This document shows, piece after piece, positions 16,100 to 24,698 of a stretch of DNA of 64,000 bases (its first letter is position 1; the number at the start of each line of letters is the position of its first letter). The stretch is from Caenispirillum salinarum_A (GTDB lineage Bacteria > Pseudomonadota > Alphaproteobacteria > Rhodospirillales > Rhodospirillaceae), in assembly GCF_044803115.1 (NCBI RefSeq), contig NZ_CP085224.1:1488001-1552000 (forward strand). The letters are read 5' to 3'. A program made the translations under genes and the position numbers. The notes beneath the pieces are model-generated. The model saw nothing but the letters and a program-made list of their open reading frames with translations. It made no database searches and had not been told where the DNA came from.

Positions 16100-16801
16100 C
16101 TAGTTCGGCATGCCGGGCGGCGGGCTCAGGTTGGCGTGCAGGCGCTTTTCCAGCCAGCGCAGGAAGGTGGCGAACAGGAAGATCATCACCAGGTAGATCA
16201 GCCCGGCGGCCGCGAAGGTCTCCACCGGCTGATAGTTCACGGCGATGATCTTGCGCGCCATGCCCGTCAGGTCCAGCAGCGTGATGGTGGATGCCAGCGC
16301 GCTGGACTTCACCATCAGGATCACCTCGTTGCCGTAGGCCGGCAGGCAGATGCGGAAGGCGCGCGGCAGGATGATGCGGCGATAGGTCAGCGCCCGGCTC
16401 ATGCCGACGGCGCGGGCGGCTTCCACCTCGCCCCACGGCACGGCCTGGATGGCGCCGCGCAGGATCTCTGCCGAATAGGCCGCCGTGTTCAGCGAAAAGG
16501 CGATGATGGCGCACCAGTACGCTTCCCGCAGCACCGGCCACAGGAAGCTGTCGCGCACCGCCTCGAACTGCGACAGGCCGTAGTAGACCAGGAAAATCTG
16601 CACCAGCAGCGGCGTGCCGCGGAAGAAGAAGATGTAGGCGTAGGGCCCGGCGCGCACCAGCGGGTTTTCCGACACCCGCAGCAGCGCGACGGGCAGGGCG
16701 ATGGCAAAGCCGATCAGCACCGCGATGCCCACCAGTTGCACCGTCAGCCAGGCGCCTTCCATCAGTTCGGGAAAGACGGAGAAGAAGGTTTCCATGTTCA
16801 T
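16100..16801 (-). CDS. Polar amino-acid ABC transporter permease (HisM type)
   Basis: Inner-membrane permease, 233 aa, five or so membrane segments. The ATPase-contact EAA loop reads EVEAARAVGMSRALTYRRII. FFFRGTPLLVQIFLVYYGL is a family signature of HisM/ArtM/GlnP permeases. It is the last gene of a four-gene minus-strand operon (ATPase, binding protein, two permeases) and lies 20 bases after the other permease. The substrate is probably a basic or other polar amino acid, judged from the binding protein. Confidence 0.88.
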   Translation of the reverse strand: MNMETFFSVFPELMEGAWLTVQLVGIAVLIGFAIALPVALLRVSENPLVRAGPYAYIFFFRGTPLLVQIFLVYYGLSQFEAVRDSFLWPVLREAYWCAIIAFSLNTAAYSAEILRGAIQAVPWGEVEAARAVGMSRALTYRRIILPRAFRICLPAYGNEVILMVKSSALASTITLLDLTGMARKIIAVNYQPVETFAAAGLIYLVMIFLFATFLRWLEKRLHANLSPPPGMPN

Positions 16802-16821
16802 GGCTCAGGTCTCCGTCCCGA

Positions 16822-17496
16822 TCACGAGGCCGCGCGGCGCTGGCCGCGGTTGGCGCGTTTTTCCAGGCGGTGCAGCACGGCCATGCTGACCACCGTCAGC
16901 CCCAGGTACATGAAGGCCGCCGCCATGTAAAAGGTGAAGGGCTCCTTGGTGTAGCGCGAGGCGATGTCGGCCTCGCGCATCAGGTCCTCAAGCCCGATGA
17001 CGGAAACCAGCGCGGTGTCCTTCATCAGCACCAGGAACAGGTTGCCCAGGCCGGGCAGGGCGATGCGCCACACCTGCGGCAGCACCACCCGGCGGAAGGT
17101 CAGCAGCTTGCTCATGCCATAGGCGTGGGCGGCCTCGATCTGGCCCTTGGGGATGGCGACGATCGCACCCCGGAAGACCTCTGTCGCGTAGGCGCCGAAG
17201 GTGATGCCGAGCGCGGCGACGCCCGCGCCGAAGGCCGAGACCTCGACGTAGTCGCCGGCGATGGCGGTCAGCAGCACGGTGCCGCCGAAGTACACCAGCA
17301 GCACGGTCAGCAGCTCCGGCAGACCGCGGAAGATGGCGGTGTAGACCTCGGCGATCCAGCGCACCGGCGCAATGGGCGACAGCTTCATGGCCGCGCCCAG
17401 GATGCCCATCACCAGTCCGACGCAGACGGCGGCCAGCGCCAACTGTACGGTCACCCAAAGGCCGCTCAGCAATTGCGGCAAGAAGCCCTGCAACAT
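16822..17496 (-). CDS. Polar amino-acid ABC transporter permease (HisQ type)
   Basis: Partner permease, 224 aa. It has IFRGLPELLTVLLVYFGG and the EAA loop QIEAAHAYGMSKLLTFRRVVLPQ. ATG 17496 (MLQGFLPQLL) is chosen because GGGGAG lies upstream and the alignment to the family begins there. A hairpin (17652-17690) separates it from the binding-protein gene upstream. Confidence 0.87.
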   Translation of the reverse strand: MLQGFLPQLLSGLWVTVQLALAAVCVGLVMGILGAAMKLSPIAPVRWIAEVYTAIFRGLPELLTVLLVYFGGTVLLTAIAGDYVEVSAFGAGVAALGITFGAYATEVFRGAIVAIPKGQIEAAHAYGMSKLLTFRRVVLPQVWRIALPGLGNLFLVLMKDTALVSVIGLEDLMREADIASRYTKEPFTFYMAAAFMYLGLTVVSMAVLHRLEKRANRGQRRAAS

Positions 17497-17651
17497 CGGC
17501 CCCCGCTCCCCTCGTATCCGACGGCGATTCACGTCGCCGTCGCTGCGTTCAAGCGCCACGCAGGCGCACGCGCCATAAGGCGCGGCGGCCAGTCGGCCTT
17601 GCCGGGCGACAACTCTTGGTTATTCAAGCGTCGCCCGGGGTCAAAATGCAA

Positions 17652-17690
17652 CGGGCGCCCCGACCGGCCGATCGGCCGGCGGGGCGCCCG
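17652..17690 (-). terminator. Long hairpin after the amino-acid-binding protein gene
   Basis: CGGGCGCCCCG (17652-17662) pairs with CGGGGCGCCCG (17680-17690), and the space between is itself a palindrome (CCGGCCGATCGGCCGG, 17664-17679), leaving one bulged A. On the minus strand GTTGCATTTTGA follows. It begins 12 bases after the binding-protein stop and lies about 155 bases before the permease start, so partial termination or mRNA protection would raise binding protein relative to permeases. Confidence 0.65.
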
Positions 17691-17701
17691 GATCGCTCAG
17701 C

Positions 17702-18460
17702 TTAGTAGATGCTGAACGGGAAGTACTTCTCGTTGATCTCGGCGTAGGTGCCGTCCTCGATGATGGCGGCCAGCGCCTCGTTCAGGCGGTTCAGCAGCTC
17801 GTCGTCGCCCTTGCGCACGGCGATGCCGATCTTGTCCTCGTCGTAGACGGGCTCGCCCTTGAACTCGAAGTCGCCGCCTTCCTCGGTCTGCAGCCAGTCA
17901 TAGGTGACGTAGACGTCGTTCAGGACCGCGTCCAGGCGCCCGGAGGCGAGGTCGAGGAACGCCTCTTCCTGGGTGCCGTACAGCTTGATGTCCGCGCCCG
18001 GCACGTTCTCTTCCAGCCACTGGCCGGAAATGGTGGCGCGCTGGGCACCGATGGTCTTGCCCTCAAGCGCCTGCGGCGAGGTGTCGATCTCCTCGCCCTT
18101 GGGCGCGACGAACTGCAGCTTGTTGGAATAGTACGGGTCGGTGAAGTCGACCGCCTTCTGGCGCTCCGGCGTGATGGACATGGAGGCGACGATGGCGTCG
18201 TACTTCTTGGCCAGCAGGCCGGGGATGATGCCGTCCCAGTCCTGGGCGACGATCTCGCAGTCGGCTTCCATCTCCTTGCACAGCGCGTTGGCGATGTCGA
18301 CGTCAAAGCCCTGCAACTGGCCGGTTTCGTCGATGGTGTTGAACGGAGGGAAGGCGCCCTCGGTGGCGATGCGGATGGTGTCCTGCGCGTGCGCCATGCC
18401 GGCCGAGGCGGCCAGCACGACGGCCGTGGCGGCGGCGGCGAGGGTCTTCTTGATGGTCAT
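17702..18460 (-). CDS. Polar amino-acid ABC transporter substrate-binding protein (HisJ/ArgT type)
   Basis: Periplasmic binding protein, 252 aa, signal peptide with cut after AHA. The mature start TIRIATEGAFPPFNTIDETGQLQGFDVDIA is the family signature. Later marks are CEIVAQDWDGIIPGL and ITPERQKAVDFTDPYY, in which an acidic residue binds the amino group of the ligand. HisJ/ArgT-type proteins bind histidine, lysine, arginine or ornithine; which applies here cannot be read from sequence. AGGGAG lies 8 bases before ATG 18460. Confidence 0.88.
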   Translation of the reverse strand: MTIKKTLAAAATAVVLAASAGMAHAQDTIRIATEGAFPPFNTIDETGQLQGFDVDIANALCKEMEADCEIVAQDWDGIIPGLLAKKYDAIVASMSITPERQKAVDFTDPYYSNKLQFVAPKGEEIDTSPQALEGKTIGAQRATISGQWLEENVPGADIKLYGTQEEAFLDLASGRLDAVLNDVYVTYDWLQTEEGGDFEFKGEPVYDEDKIGIAVRKGDDELLNRLNEALAAIIEDGTYAEINEKYFPFSIY

Positions 18461-18530
18461 GCGATGCGCTCCCTGATGGCAGATCCGGCGGTTGGGTGCC
18501 GGCGTTGTCTTGCTTGGGGTTGATCGGCGG

Positions 18531-19337
18531 CTAGTGAAGGTGGTTGGCCAGGAACTGGCGCAACCGCTCCGACGAGGGGTCCTTGAACACCTTGGACGGC
18601 GGTCCCTGTTCCTCGACCCGACCCTCGTGGAGAAACATGATCTGGCTGGAGACGTCGCGGGCGAACGCCATTTCGTGGGTGACGATCAGCATGGTGCGGC
18701 CTTCTTCCGCCAGCTTGCGGATGACGCCCAGCACCTCCACCACCAGTTCGGGGTCGAGCGCGCTTGTCGGCTCGTCGAACAGAATGGCCTGCGGCTCCAT
18801 GCACAGCGCGCGCGCGATGGCGGCGCGCTGCTGCTGTCCGCCCGACAGGTGGTTGGGGTAGTGGTCGCGCTTGGCGGCGATGCCCACCTTGTCCAGCAGC
18901 GCCATGGCGCGGTCGCGCACCTCCGCCTTGTTCTGGCCGAGGACGTGGACCGGCGCCTCCATGACGTTTTCCAGGATCGTCAGGTGGGGCCACAGGTTGA
19001 AGCTTTGGAACACCATGCCGACACGGGTGCGCAGGCGTTCAAGCTGCCGATGGCTGGCGATGCCCGGCTTGCCGCCGCGGCCCGGCCGTACGCGCACTTC
19101 CTCGCCGCCGATGCGGACAAGGCCCGTGTCGGGCGTTTCAAGAAAGTTGATGCAGCGCAGGAAGGTGCTCTTGCCCGAGCCCGACGACCCGATGATGGAG
19201 ATCACGTCGCCGTCGCGGGCCTCCAGCGAGATGCCCTTCAGCACTTCAAGCCCGCCGAACCGTTTGTGAATGTCGACCACTTCCAGGGTCGGCGCGGCGG
19301 TCTGCGGCGCCGGCGGTGCGTTGTCGGCTTGGCTCAC
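18531..19337 (-). CDS. Polar amino-acid ABC transporter ATP-binding protein (HisP type)
   Basis: ATPase of the operon, about 268 aa. Walker A IGSSGSGKST, Q-loop VFQSFNLWPHLTILENV, signature LSGGQQQR, Walker B ILFDEPTSALDP, switch histidine in VTHEM. These are the standard strings of HisP/GlnQ proteins. The start is uncertain: GTG 19337 gives the usual length, ATG 19394 would add 19 residues, and neither has a good ribosome site. It is the first gene of the operon and diverges from the aldolase gene at 19471. Confidence 0.85.
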   Translation of the reverse strand: MSQADNAPPAPQTAAPTLEVVDIHKRFGGLEVLKGISLEARDGDVISIIGSSGSGKSTFLRCINFLETPDTGLVRIGGEEVRVRPGRGGKPGIASHRQLERLRTRVGMVFQSFNLWPHLTILENVMEAPVHVLGQNKAEVRDRAMALLDKVGIAAKRDHYPNHLSGGQQQRAAIARALCMEPQAILFDEPTSALDPELVVEVLGVIRKLAEEGRTMLIVTHEMAFARDVSSQIMFLHEGRVEEQGPPSKVFKDPSSERLRQFLANHLH

Positions 19338-19470
19338 GGAGATGTCGAGTCCCTTTGTTGGCGAAACGGGTTGTCTGGCGTGCCGAGGCCGCATAGTTTC
19401 CAGCCTGCGACAAAGAAGTGTCAAGATTTTACGGCGCTTTTCGCAACCATTCCTTTACCGGAGAACCCAG

Positions 19471-20502
19471 GTGAGCAATTTCGGCAGCGACAACGTCACC
19501 GGCGCCCACCCCAAGGTCATGGAGGCCCTGGCGAAGGCGGCCGACGGCCCCGCCATTCCCTATGGCGGCGACGACTGGACCGCACGGGTGGAGACGCGCC
19601 TGCGCGAGGTGTTCGAGGCCCCGGATCTGCGCGCCTTTCCCGTCGCCACCGGCACCGCCGCCAATTCCCTGGCGCTGGCCTGCGTCACGCCGCCGTGGGG
19701 CGCGGTTCTCTGCCACCAGGACGCCCATGTCAACGTCGATGAATGCGGCGCGCCGGAAATGTTCACCGCCGGCGCCAAGCTGATCGCGCTGCCGGGCGCG
19801 GATGCCAAGCTGACGCCCGAGGCCATGGCCGCGCCCCTGGCCCTGGCCGCGGCGCGCGACGTCCATCGCGTGCGGCCGACGGCGGTGACTCTGACCCAGG
19901 CGACGGAGGCCGGCACGGTCTATTCGCCGGCCGAGGTGTCCGCCATCGCCGAGGCCGCGCACGGCGCCGGTCTGGCGGTCCACATGGACGGCGCGCGGTT
20001 CGCCAACGCACTGGTGTCGCTGGGGTGCTCCCCGGCGGAGGCGACGTGGAAGCAGGGTGTGGACATGCTGTCCTTCGGCGCCACCAAGAACGGCTGTTGG
20101 GCGGCGGAAGCGGTGGTGTTCTTCAAGCCGGACCTGGCGGAGGATTTCGCCTACCGCCGCAAGCGCGCCGGCCACCTGTTCAGCAAGATGCGCTTCGTCT
20201 CCGCGCAGTTGGAGGCGTACCTTGAGGGCGACCTGTGGCTCGCCAATGCGCGCCACGCCAACGCCTGCGCCGCCCGGCTGGCCGACGGGCTGACGGCCGC
20301 CGGCGTGCGGCTGGCCCACCCGGTCCAGGCCAACGAGATTTTCGCCCACATGCCCGCCGACGCGCGGGAGCGGGTGAAGGCGGCCGGTTTCCTGGTGATC
20401 CCCTGGCCCGACCTGGGGCCGGATGCCGTACGCATGGTCTGCGCCTTCAACACCCGCGAAGAGGACGTGGACCGCCTGATCGCCACCGTCGCCGGGGCCT
20501 GA
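19471..20502 (+). CDS. ltaE: Low-specificity L-threonine aldolase
   Basis: PLP enzyme of the beta-eliminating lyase family, 343 aa, expected to split threonine or allo-threonine into glycine and acetaldehyde. GTG 19471 is the start, with GGAG 7 bases upstream. Visible marks: FGSDNVTGAHPKVMEAL, IPYGGDDWTARVE, PVATGTAANSLAL, the aspartate D173 in VHMDGARFANA that contacts the pyridine nitrogen, and the PLP lysine K206 in SFGATKNGCW. It heads a tight plus-strand run with EamA and ACT-domain genes. Confidence 0.9.
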   Translation: MSNFGSDNVTGAHPKVMEALAKAADGPAIPYGGDDWTARVETRLREVFEAPDLRAFPVATGTAANSLALACVTPPWGAVLCHQDAHVNVDECGAPEMFTAGAKLIALPGADAKLTPEAMAAPLALAAARDVHRVRPTAVTLTQATEAGTVYSPAEVSAIAEAAHGAGLAVHMDGARFANALVSLGCSPAEATWKQGVDMLSFGATKNGCWAAEAVVFFKPDLAEDFAYRRKRAGHLFSKMRFVSAQLEAYLEGDLWLANARHANACAARLADGLTAAGVRLAHPVQANEIFAHMPADARERVKAAGFLVIPWPDLGPDAVRMVCAFNTREEDVDRLIATVAGA

Positions 20503-20506
20503 TCCC

Positions 20507-21409
20507 GTGGCGGCACTTCTGGGCCTGATGACGGCCCTGTCGTGGGGAACGGCGGATTTCTCCGCACGCTTCACCAGCCGGGCGCTCGGCGCCATGATGT
20601 CGGCGCTGGGCGCGTCGGCGGTGTCCATGACCCTGATGACCGCCGCCTGGCTGTGGATCGGCGCGCCCATGAGCAGCGGGTGGCTGGTCGTCGCGCTGTC
20701 GGCGGCCTCGGGCCTCGCCACGGCGGCGGCGCTGACGCTGCTCTACCAGGGTTTGCGCCTGGGCACTGTGGCGCTGGCGGTGACGCTGGCCTCGACGTAC
20801 CCGGTCTGGGCGCTGGTGATCGGGGTCGTCTTCCAGGGCGTGCGCCCCGATCCGCTGGCCTGGGCCGCCATGGCGCTGACCCTGTTCGGCGTCTGGATCG
20901 TTTCCGCCGTCGACCCGCACGGAGGCGCCGACGAGGGGCCGGAAGAGGTGCAGGACGACGCCGAGCCGGCGGCCCCCCGCCGCGGCTCGCTCATCCTCAT
21001 CGGCCTGGCGAGCGGCCTGTGCTTCGCCCTGGCGCTCAAGTTCGCCCAGCCGGCGGTGGATGGGCTCGGGCAGATCACGGCGCTCTGGGTGGCGCGCATC
21101 GCGTCAACCGTCGTGCTGTTCGCGATGCTGGTCCTCAGCGGCCGGGGCGTGACCAATCCGGGCCGCTGGACGCCCGTGCTGATCCTTCAGGGCGCGCTGG
21201 ACGCCAGCGGCTATCTGGCGCTCTTGTCGGTGACCAGCGGCGTGGCGGCGGAGGTTGCGACGGTGGTCAGCTCGGCGGTCGGCGTGGTGACAATCCTGCT
21301 GGCCCATTTCATCCTGCGCGAGCCCATAGGCCGCGCTCAATGGGGCGGGATCGCGCTGACCTTCATCGGCGTCGCCAGCCTGACGGCCCTCGGCGGTGCC
21401 GCGCACTGA
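20507..21409 (+). CDS. EamA/DMT family transporter
   Basis: Inner-membrane metabolite transporter, 300 aa, about ten membrane segments in two EamA halves joined by an acidic linker (DPHGGADEGPEEVQDDAE). GTG 20507 lies 4 bases after the aldolase stop. DMT proteins often export amino acids, and the position between threonine aldolase and an ACT-domain protein is compatible with that. The substrate is unknown. Confidence 0.8.
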   Translation: MAALLGLMTALSWGTADFSARFTSRALGAMMSALGASAVSMTLMTAAWLWIGAPMSSGWLVVALSAASGLATAAALTLLYQGLRLGTVALAVTLASTYPVWALVIGVVFQGVRPDPLAWAAMALTLFGVWIVSAVDPHGGADEGPEEVQDDAEPAAPRRGSLILIGLASGLCFALALKFAQPAVDGLGQITALWVARIASTVVLFAMLVLSGRGVTNPGRWTPVLILQGALDASGYLALLSVTSGVAAEVATVVSSAVGVVTILLAHFILREPIGRAQWGGIALTFIGVASLTALGGAAH

Positions 21410-21423
21410 TGGAGACTTCGGAA

Positions 21424-21831
21424 ATGGCGGATACGTTCACCCTGACCCTGCTGCCCGAGGCCCTGGCCGTCTGCCGGCTGCCTGCGGACGCGCCGGTGCC
21501 CGACTGGGCGTGGCGCGGGCCGTTCCAGAGCGTCAGCCGCACGGACGAGGAACTGTCCATCGTCTGCGGCCATGATGCCACGCCGGCCAACGGCTCGCGC
21601 CCCGGACTGCACGTGGACGGGCCGTGGCGGGTCTTCAAGCTGCACGGGCCGTTCGCCTTCGACGTGACTGGCGTGGTCGCCACCCTGACCGCGCCGCTGG
21701 CCGAGGCGGGGGTGGGGGTGTTCGTGCTGTCCACCTACGACACCGACTGGATTTTGGTGAAGGAGGAACAGGCCCCGAAAGCCGCCGAGGTGCTGAGGGC
21801 GGCGGGACATGAGGTGCGAAAGGGTGCCTGA
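21424..21831 (+). CDS. ACT-domain protein
   Basis: Small cytoplasmic protein, 135 aa, with two ACT-like halves (FTLTLLPEALAVCRLP at the start; FAFDVTGVVATLTAPLAEAGVGVFVLSTYDTDWILV in the middle), as in the ACT-domain family near aspartokinase-type sensors. ATG 21424 is chosen because GGAG (21411-21414) lies 9 bases upstream; an ATG at 21409 overlapping the previous stop is possible. Such proteins bind amino acids, but the role is not known. Confidence 0.75.
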   Translation: MADTFTLTLLPEALAVCRLPADAPVPDWAWRGPFQSVSRTDEELSIVCGHDATPANGSRPGLHVDGPWRVFKLHGPFAFDVTGVVATLTAPLAEAGVGVFVLSTYDTDWILVKEEQAPKAAEVLRAAGHEVRKGA

Positions 21832-21855
21832 CGGCGCTTGGGCTGCCGCCGCCCG

Positions 21856-22536
21856 TCACATGGGCAGCGGCGAGACGCCGAACAGCCACCGGTGGCTCAT
21901 CAGCAGCACGGCGAACAGCACCAGCCCGGCGGCGGCCTTGGCGGCGTCGGCCCAGCCCAAGGCCGGTTTAGCCCGGCCGCTCACCAGGGCCGCGAAAGGA
22001 ATGATGGAACTGTGCGCCTTCAGGCGGCCGAAGCCTTCGGGCGCCTCGCGGGACTTGCGCTTGTCCTGCAGCACCATGCCGACGGCGGCGGTGACGAAGA
22101 TGGTGCCGAACAGCAGGATGGAGGCCAGGTCGCCGTTGGCGAGCAGGTGTGCCACGGCCCACAGGATGAACGCCCACATGAGCGGATGCCGGGTGATGCC
22201 GAAGATGCCGCGCGCCTCGCCCTTTTCCAGAACCTTCTGCGCGCCGACCGACGTCGGGTTGGGCGTGGCGACGGCCAGCACCATCAGCACGAAGGCGATG
22301 GGCACCAGGATCAGGCTCAGATGCCGCATCCCCACCGGCGGGTCCCATACGGGCACGTAGGGAGCGTCTCCGTAAGCCATGCCCATCCACACCAGCGCGC
22401 CCAGCGACAGCGCCGAATACAGAACCAGGTAAACCCGCTCCCCCATCGCGTTCATGAGCGCCGGGCGGGCGCCGGTGGGCGTGATGACAAGGTGCGGCAG
22501 CAGGAACAGCAGGCAGGCGAGCACCAGCGGCGTCAT
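21856..22536 (-). CDS. nnrU: NnrU family membrane protein
   Basis: Inner-membrane protein, 226 aa, five or six membrane segments. GIFGITRHPLMWAFILWAVAHLLANGD is the conserved NnrU/isoprenylcysteine-methyltransferase-like segment. The family was named from nitric oxide respiration gene clusters, but no nitrogen-oxide genes are nearby. ATG 22536 has GGGGGA upstream. It converges with the ACT gene at a distance of 24 bases. Confidence 0.82.
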   Translation of the reverse strand: MTPLVLACLLFLLPHLVITPTGARPALMNAMGERVYLVLYSALSLGALVWMGMAYGDAPYVPVWDPPVGMRHLSLILVPIAFVLMVLAVATPNPTSVGAQKVLEKGEARGIFGITRHPLMWAFILWAVAHLLANGDLASILLFGTIFVTAAVGMVLQDKRKSREAPEGFGRLKAHSSIIPFAALVSGRAKPALGWADAAKAAAGLVLFAVLLMSHRWLFGVSPLPM

Positions 22537-22608
22537 GCGAAAGGTCCCCCGTGTGATGGTTGTTTCCAATCACGTGGGGGCTGAACCGCTGCGGGAAAAC
22601 CCCCCGTC

Positions 22609-23217
22609 TTAAACCGTCATCGGCACATGCGGCGCGGCATCCTCGGGGATCAGGCCGTCGGCGCGCGGGTCGGGGACGATGTTCACCTCTTCATCGAAGG
22701 GCACGAAGCCGGCGGCCTTGTACATCTTCAGTGCCGAGGGATGGTCGAAGCTGCAGGTGTGAACCCAGAACCGGCGGCTTCCGGGCGGGTCCCACGCCAG
22801 CGCGGTGGCCTGCCGCAGCATCCACGGCCCCAGGCCGCGCCCGATGGCCCAGGGCATGAGACCGCAGAACACCAGTTCCACATCGCCGGGCTCGCGCGCA
22901 TCAAGCTCCACATAGCCCGCCGGCTGGCCGTCGGCGTAGAGCACATGCACCGCCACGCCCTCGGCCTGGATTTTGGCCGCCAGCGCATCGTCGGACAGCC
23001 GCCGACGGTCCTGCCACAGCCAGGGCTCGCCGACGGTGTTATAGAGGAAACGGTAGAAGGGCACCGCCGGGTTCGTCACCCGCTCCAGCCGCACGCCCCG
23101 TTGCGGCGGCGGCTCGGCGGCATCCAGGCCCTTGGGCCGCGCGAGCATCTCAAGGTGGGTCACCACCTCGCGCAGCTTGCCGGGCGGGACGGGGGTATCG
23201 GTGGCTGTGTCGCTCAT
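22609..23217 (-). CDS. GNAT family N-acetyltransferase
   Basis: 202 aa. The acetyl-CoA-binding region is ELVFCGLMPWAIGRGLGPWMLRQA with the GRGLG turn of motif A, followed by VHTCSFDHPSALKMYKAAGFVPF, the motif-B region that ends GNAT domains. An N-terminal stretch of about 45 residues precedes it. Its start overlaps the stop of the dehydrogenase upstream by 4 bases, so the two are co-translated. The acceptor is unknown. Confidence 0.8.
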   Translation of the reverse strand: MSDTATDTPVPPGKLREVVTHLEMLARPKGLDAAEPPPQRGVRLERVTNPAVPFYRFLYNTVGEPWLWQDRRRLSDDALAAKIQAEGVAVHVLYADGQPAGYVELDAREPGDVELVFCGLMPWAIGRGLGPWMLRQATALAWDPPGSRRFWVHTCSFDHPSALKMYKAAGFVPFDEEVNIVPDPRADGLIPEDAAPHVPMTV

Positions 23218-24119
23218 GGGGCCTTGTCGGTGTCGGGGTCGATGACGCGGATCAGCGCCGCGTGGTCCAGGTCGCCCTCTCCGCGGTCGTCGCAGAGGAC
23301 GTCGTAAAGGGACTTGTTCAGCGCCGTGGCCGGCATTTCGAAGCCGAGGCTGTCCGCCAGCTCCAGCGCCTGCGCCATGTCCTTGCGCTGGGTGGCGGCC
23401 TTGCCGCCGGGCGCAAAGGCGTTCTCCACCATGCGCCGGCCGTGCAGGTCCAGCACGCGCGAGGCGGCGAACCCGCCCAGCAGGGCCTCCCGCAGCTTCG
23501 CCGGATCGACGCCCGCCTGCTTCGCCAGGGTGAAGGCCTCCGCCACGGCGCCGATGGTCAGGCCGACGATCACCTGGTTGGCGGCCTTTGTCACCTGTCC
23601 GGCGCCGGGGCCGCCCATGTGGGTGATGTTGCGGCCCAGCGCCCGCAGGACCGGCTCGGCCCGCGCGAAGGCGGCGTCGGAGCCACCGGCCATGATGGTG
23701 AGGCTGGCCTCGCGCGCGCCCACTTCGCCACCCGACACCGGCGCGTCGAGCCAGGCCGCGCCCGTCGCCTCCACCATGGCGGCGAAGTCCTTGGTGGCGG
23801 TCGGCGCCGTGGTGCCCATGTCGATGACGATCACGCCTTCGGACAGTCCGGCCACCACGCCGTCGGGCCCGTCCAGGACGGCGGCGACGGCCGGGGTGTC
23901 GGCGACCATGATGATGACGGTGTCCACCGCCCGCGCCAGGTCGCGCGGCGTCCCGGCGGCCGTGAACCCATCGGCTGCGGCGGCCGCGCGCTTGACGGCA
24001 TCGCGGGTCCAGACGTGCACGTCCGCGCCGCCGGCCTTCAGGTTGTCGGCCATGGGACGCCCCATGAGGCCGAGCCCGATCAGCCCGACCCGGCGCCCGT
24101 CCAGGCTTCCGGCGGACAT
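23214..24119 (-). CDS. NAD(P)-dependent 3-hydroxyisobutyrate-dehydrogenase-like oxidoreductase
   Basis: Beta-hydroxyacid dehydrogenase, 301 aa. Rossmann motif GLIGLGLMGRPMADNL at residues 13-28, substrate loop DAPVSGGEVGA, catalytic lysine in GAGQVTKAANQ, C-terminal LPKD-like helix (MAQALELADSLG). Relatives reduce or oxidise 3-hydroxyisobutyrate, tartronate semialdehyde or similar. It is followed by a GNAT gene with ATGA overlap and preceded by a TerB-like gene on the same strand, 7 bases away. Confidence 0.86.
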   Translation of the reverse strand: MSAGSLDGRRVGLIGLGLMGRPMADNLKAGGADVHVWTRDAVKRAAAAADGFTAAGTPRDLARAVDTVIIMVADTPAVAAVLDGPDGVVAGLSEGVIVIDMGTTAPTATKDFAAMVEATGAAWLDAPVSGGEVGAREASLTIMAGGSDAAFARAEPVLRALGRNITHMGGPGAGQVTKAANQVIVGLTIGAVAEAFTLAKQAGVDPAKLREALLGGFAASRVLDLHGRRMVENAFAPGGKAATQRKDMAQALELADSLGFEMPATALNKSLYDVLCDDRGEGDLDHAALIRVIDPDTDKAP

Positions 24120-24126
24120 GGCGGCG

Positions 24127-24549
24127 TCAGAGCTTGCGGTGGCGGACGACCGAGCCGCGCTCGATGGCGGCGGCGACCAGCCGGTCCACGTTCAGCTTGT
24201 GACGGATCAGTTCCAGAATCCGCAGTTCCTCCTGCGCCAGCTGCCCGTCGGAAATGGCGACGTCGACCGCCAGCGCATAGGCGGTGTCGTGCAGCTTGTC
24301 GGGCAGCACGTCGTCCACCAGCGAGATGGCCTCTTCCAGGCCGTTGGCCTTGGACAGCAGGCGCCCGGCGTCTTCGGCGACGGCGGTGATGTGCTGCGGA
24401 TCGAAGTCCTGGAAGATGGGCAGGGACTGGACGATGTTGCCCATGGTGCGCAGCTCGTCGTCGTTGAGGTCACCGTCGGCGGCGGCCGTCATCACCATGG
24501 TGTAGACGAGGGCGTCGTGGTGGGTGAGCATGGTCGTGTCGGGCGTCAT
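24127..24549 (-). CDS. TerB-like protein
   Basis: 140 aa, all helical. TMVMTAAADGDLNDDELRTMGNIV and the second half VDVAISDGQLAQEELRILELI are two copies of the TerB-type AxxDGxxxxxE motif, which probably bind a metal. Proteins like this are often annotated tellurite resistance TerB, but stand-alone members have no proven role. ATG 24549 has AGGAGA 9 bases upstream; an internal ATG at 24531 is possible. The 149 bases to the helicase gene show no clear promoter or terminator. Confidence 0.75.
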   Translation of the reverse strand: MTPDTTMLTHHDALVYTMVMTAAADGDLNDDELRTMGNIVQSLPIFQDFDPQHITAVAEDAGRLLSKANGLEEAISLVDDVLPDKLHDTAYALAVDVAISDGQLAQEELRILELIRHKLNVDRLVAAAIERGSVVRHRKL

Positions 24550-24698
24550 TCTGAGTGCGTCTCCTGTGGTCGTCCCGGTGTCGTCCCCGGATCATGTCCC
24601 GAGTGTACGCGGCGGATCGGGGATACCGTCAAGCAAAGTCGGCGTGATGCTCACCAAGGCTCGGGCAGGAAGATGGGCTTTTTGGGGCGGACGGGCGC

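Noticed and set aside
21856..22536. Denitrification or nitric oxide cluster around nnrU
   Set aside because: NnrU-family proteins occur widely, and no nor, nir or nos gene is within the window.
24127..24549. Tellurite resistance locus
   Set aside because: Only a lone TerB-like protein is present. None of terA, terC, terD or terZ is near, so a tellurite function is not supported.
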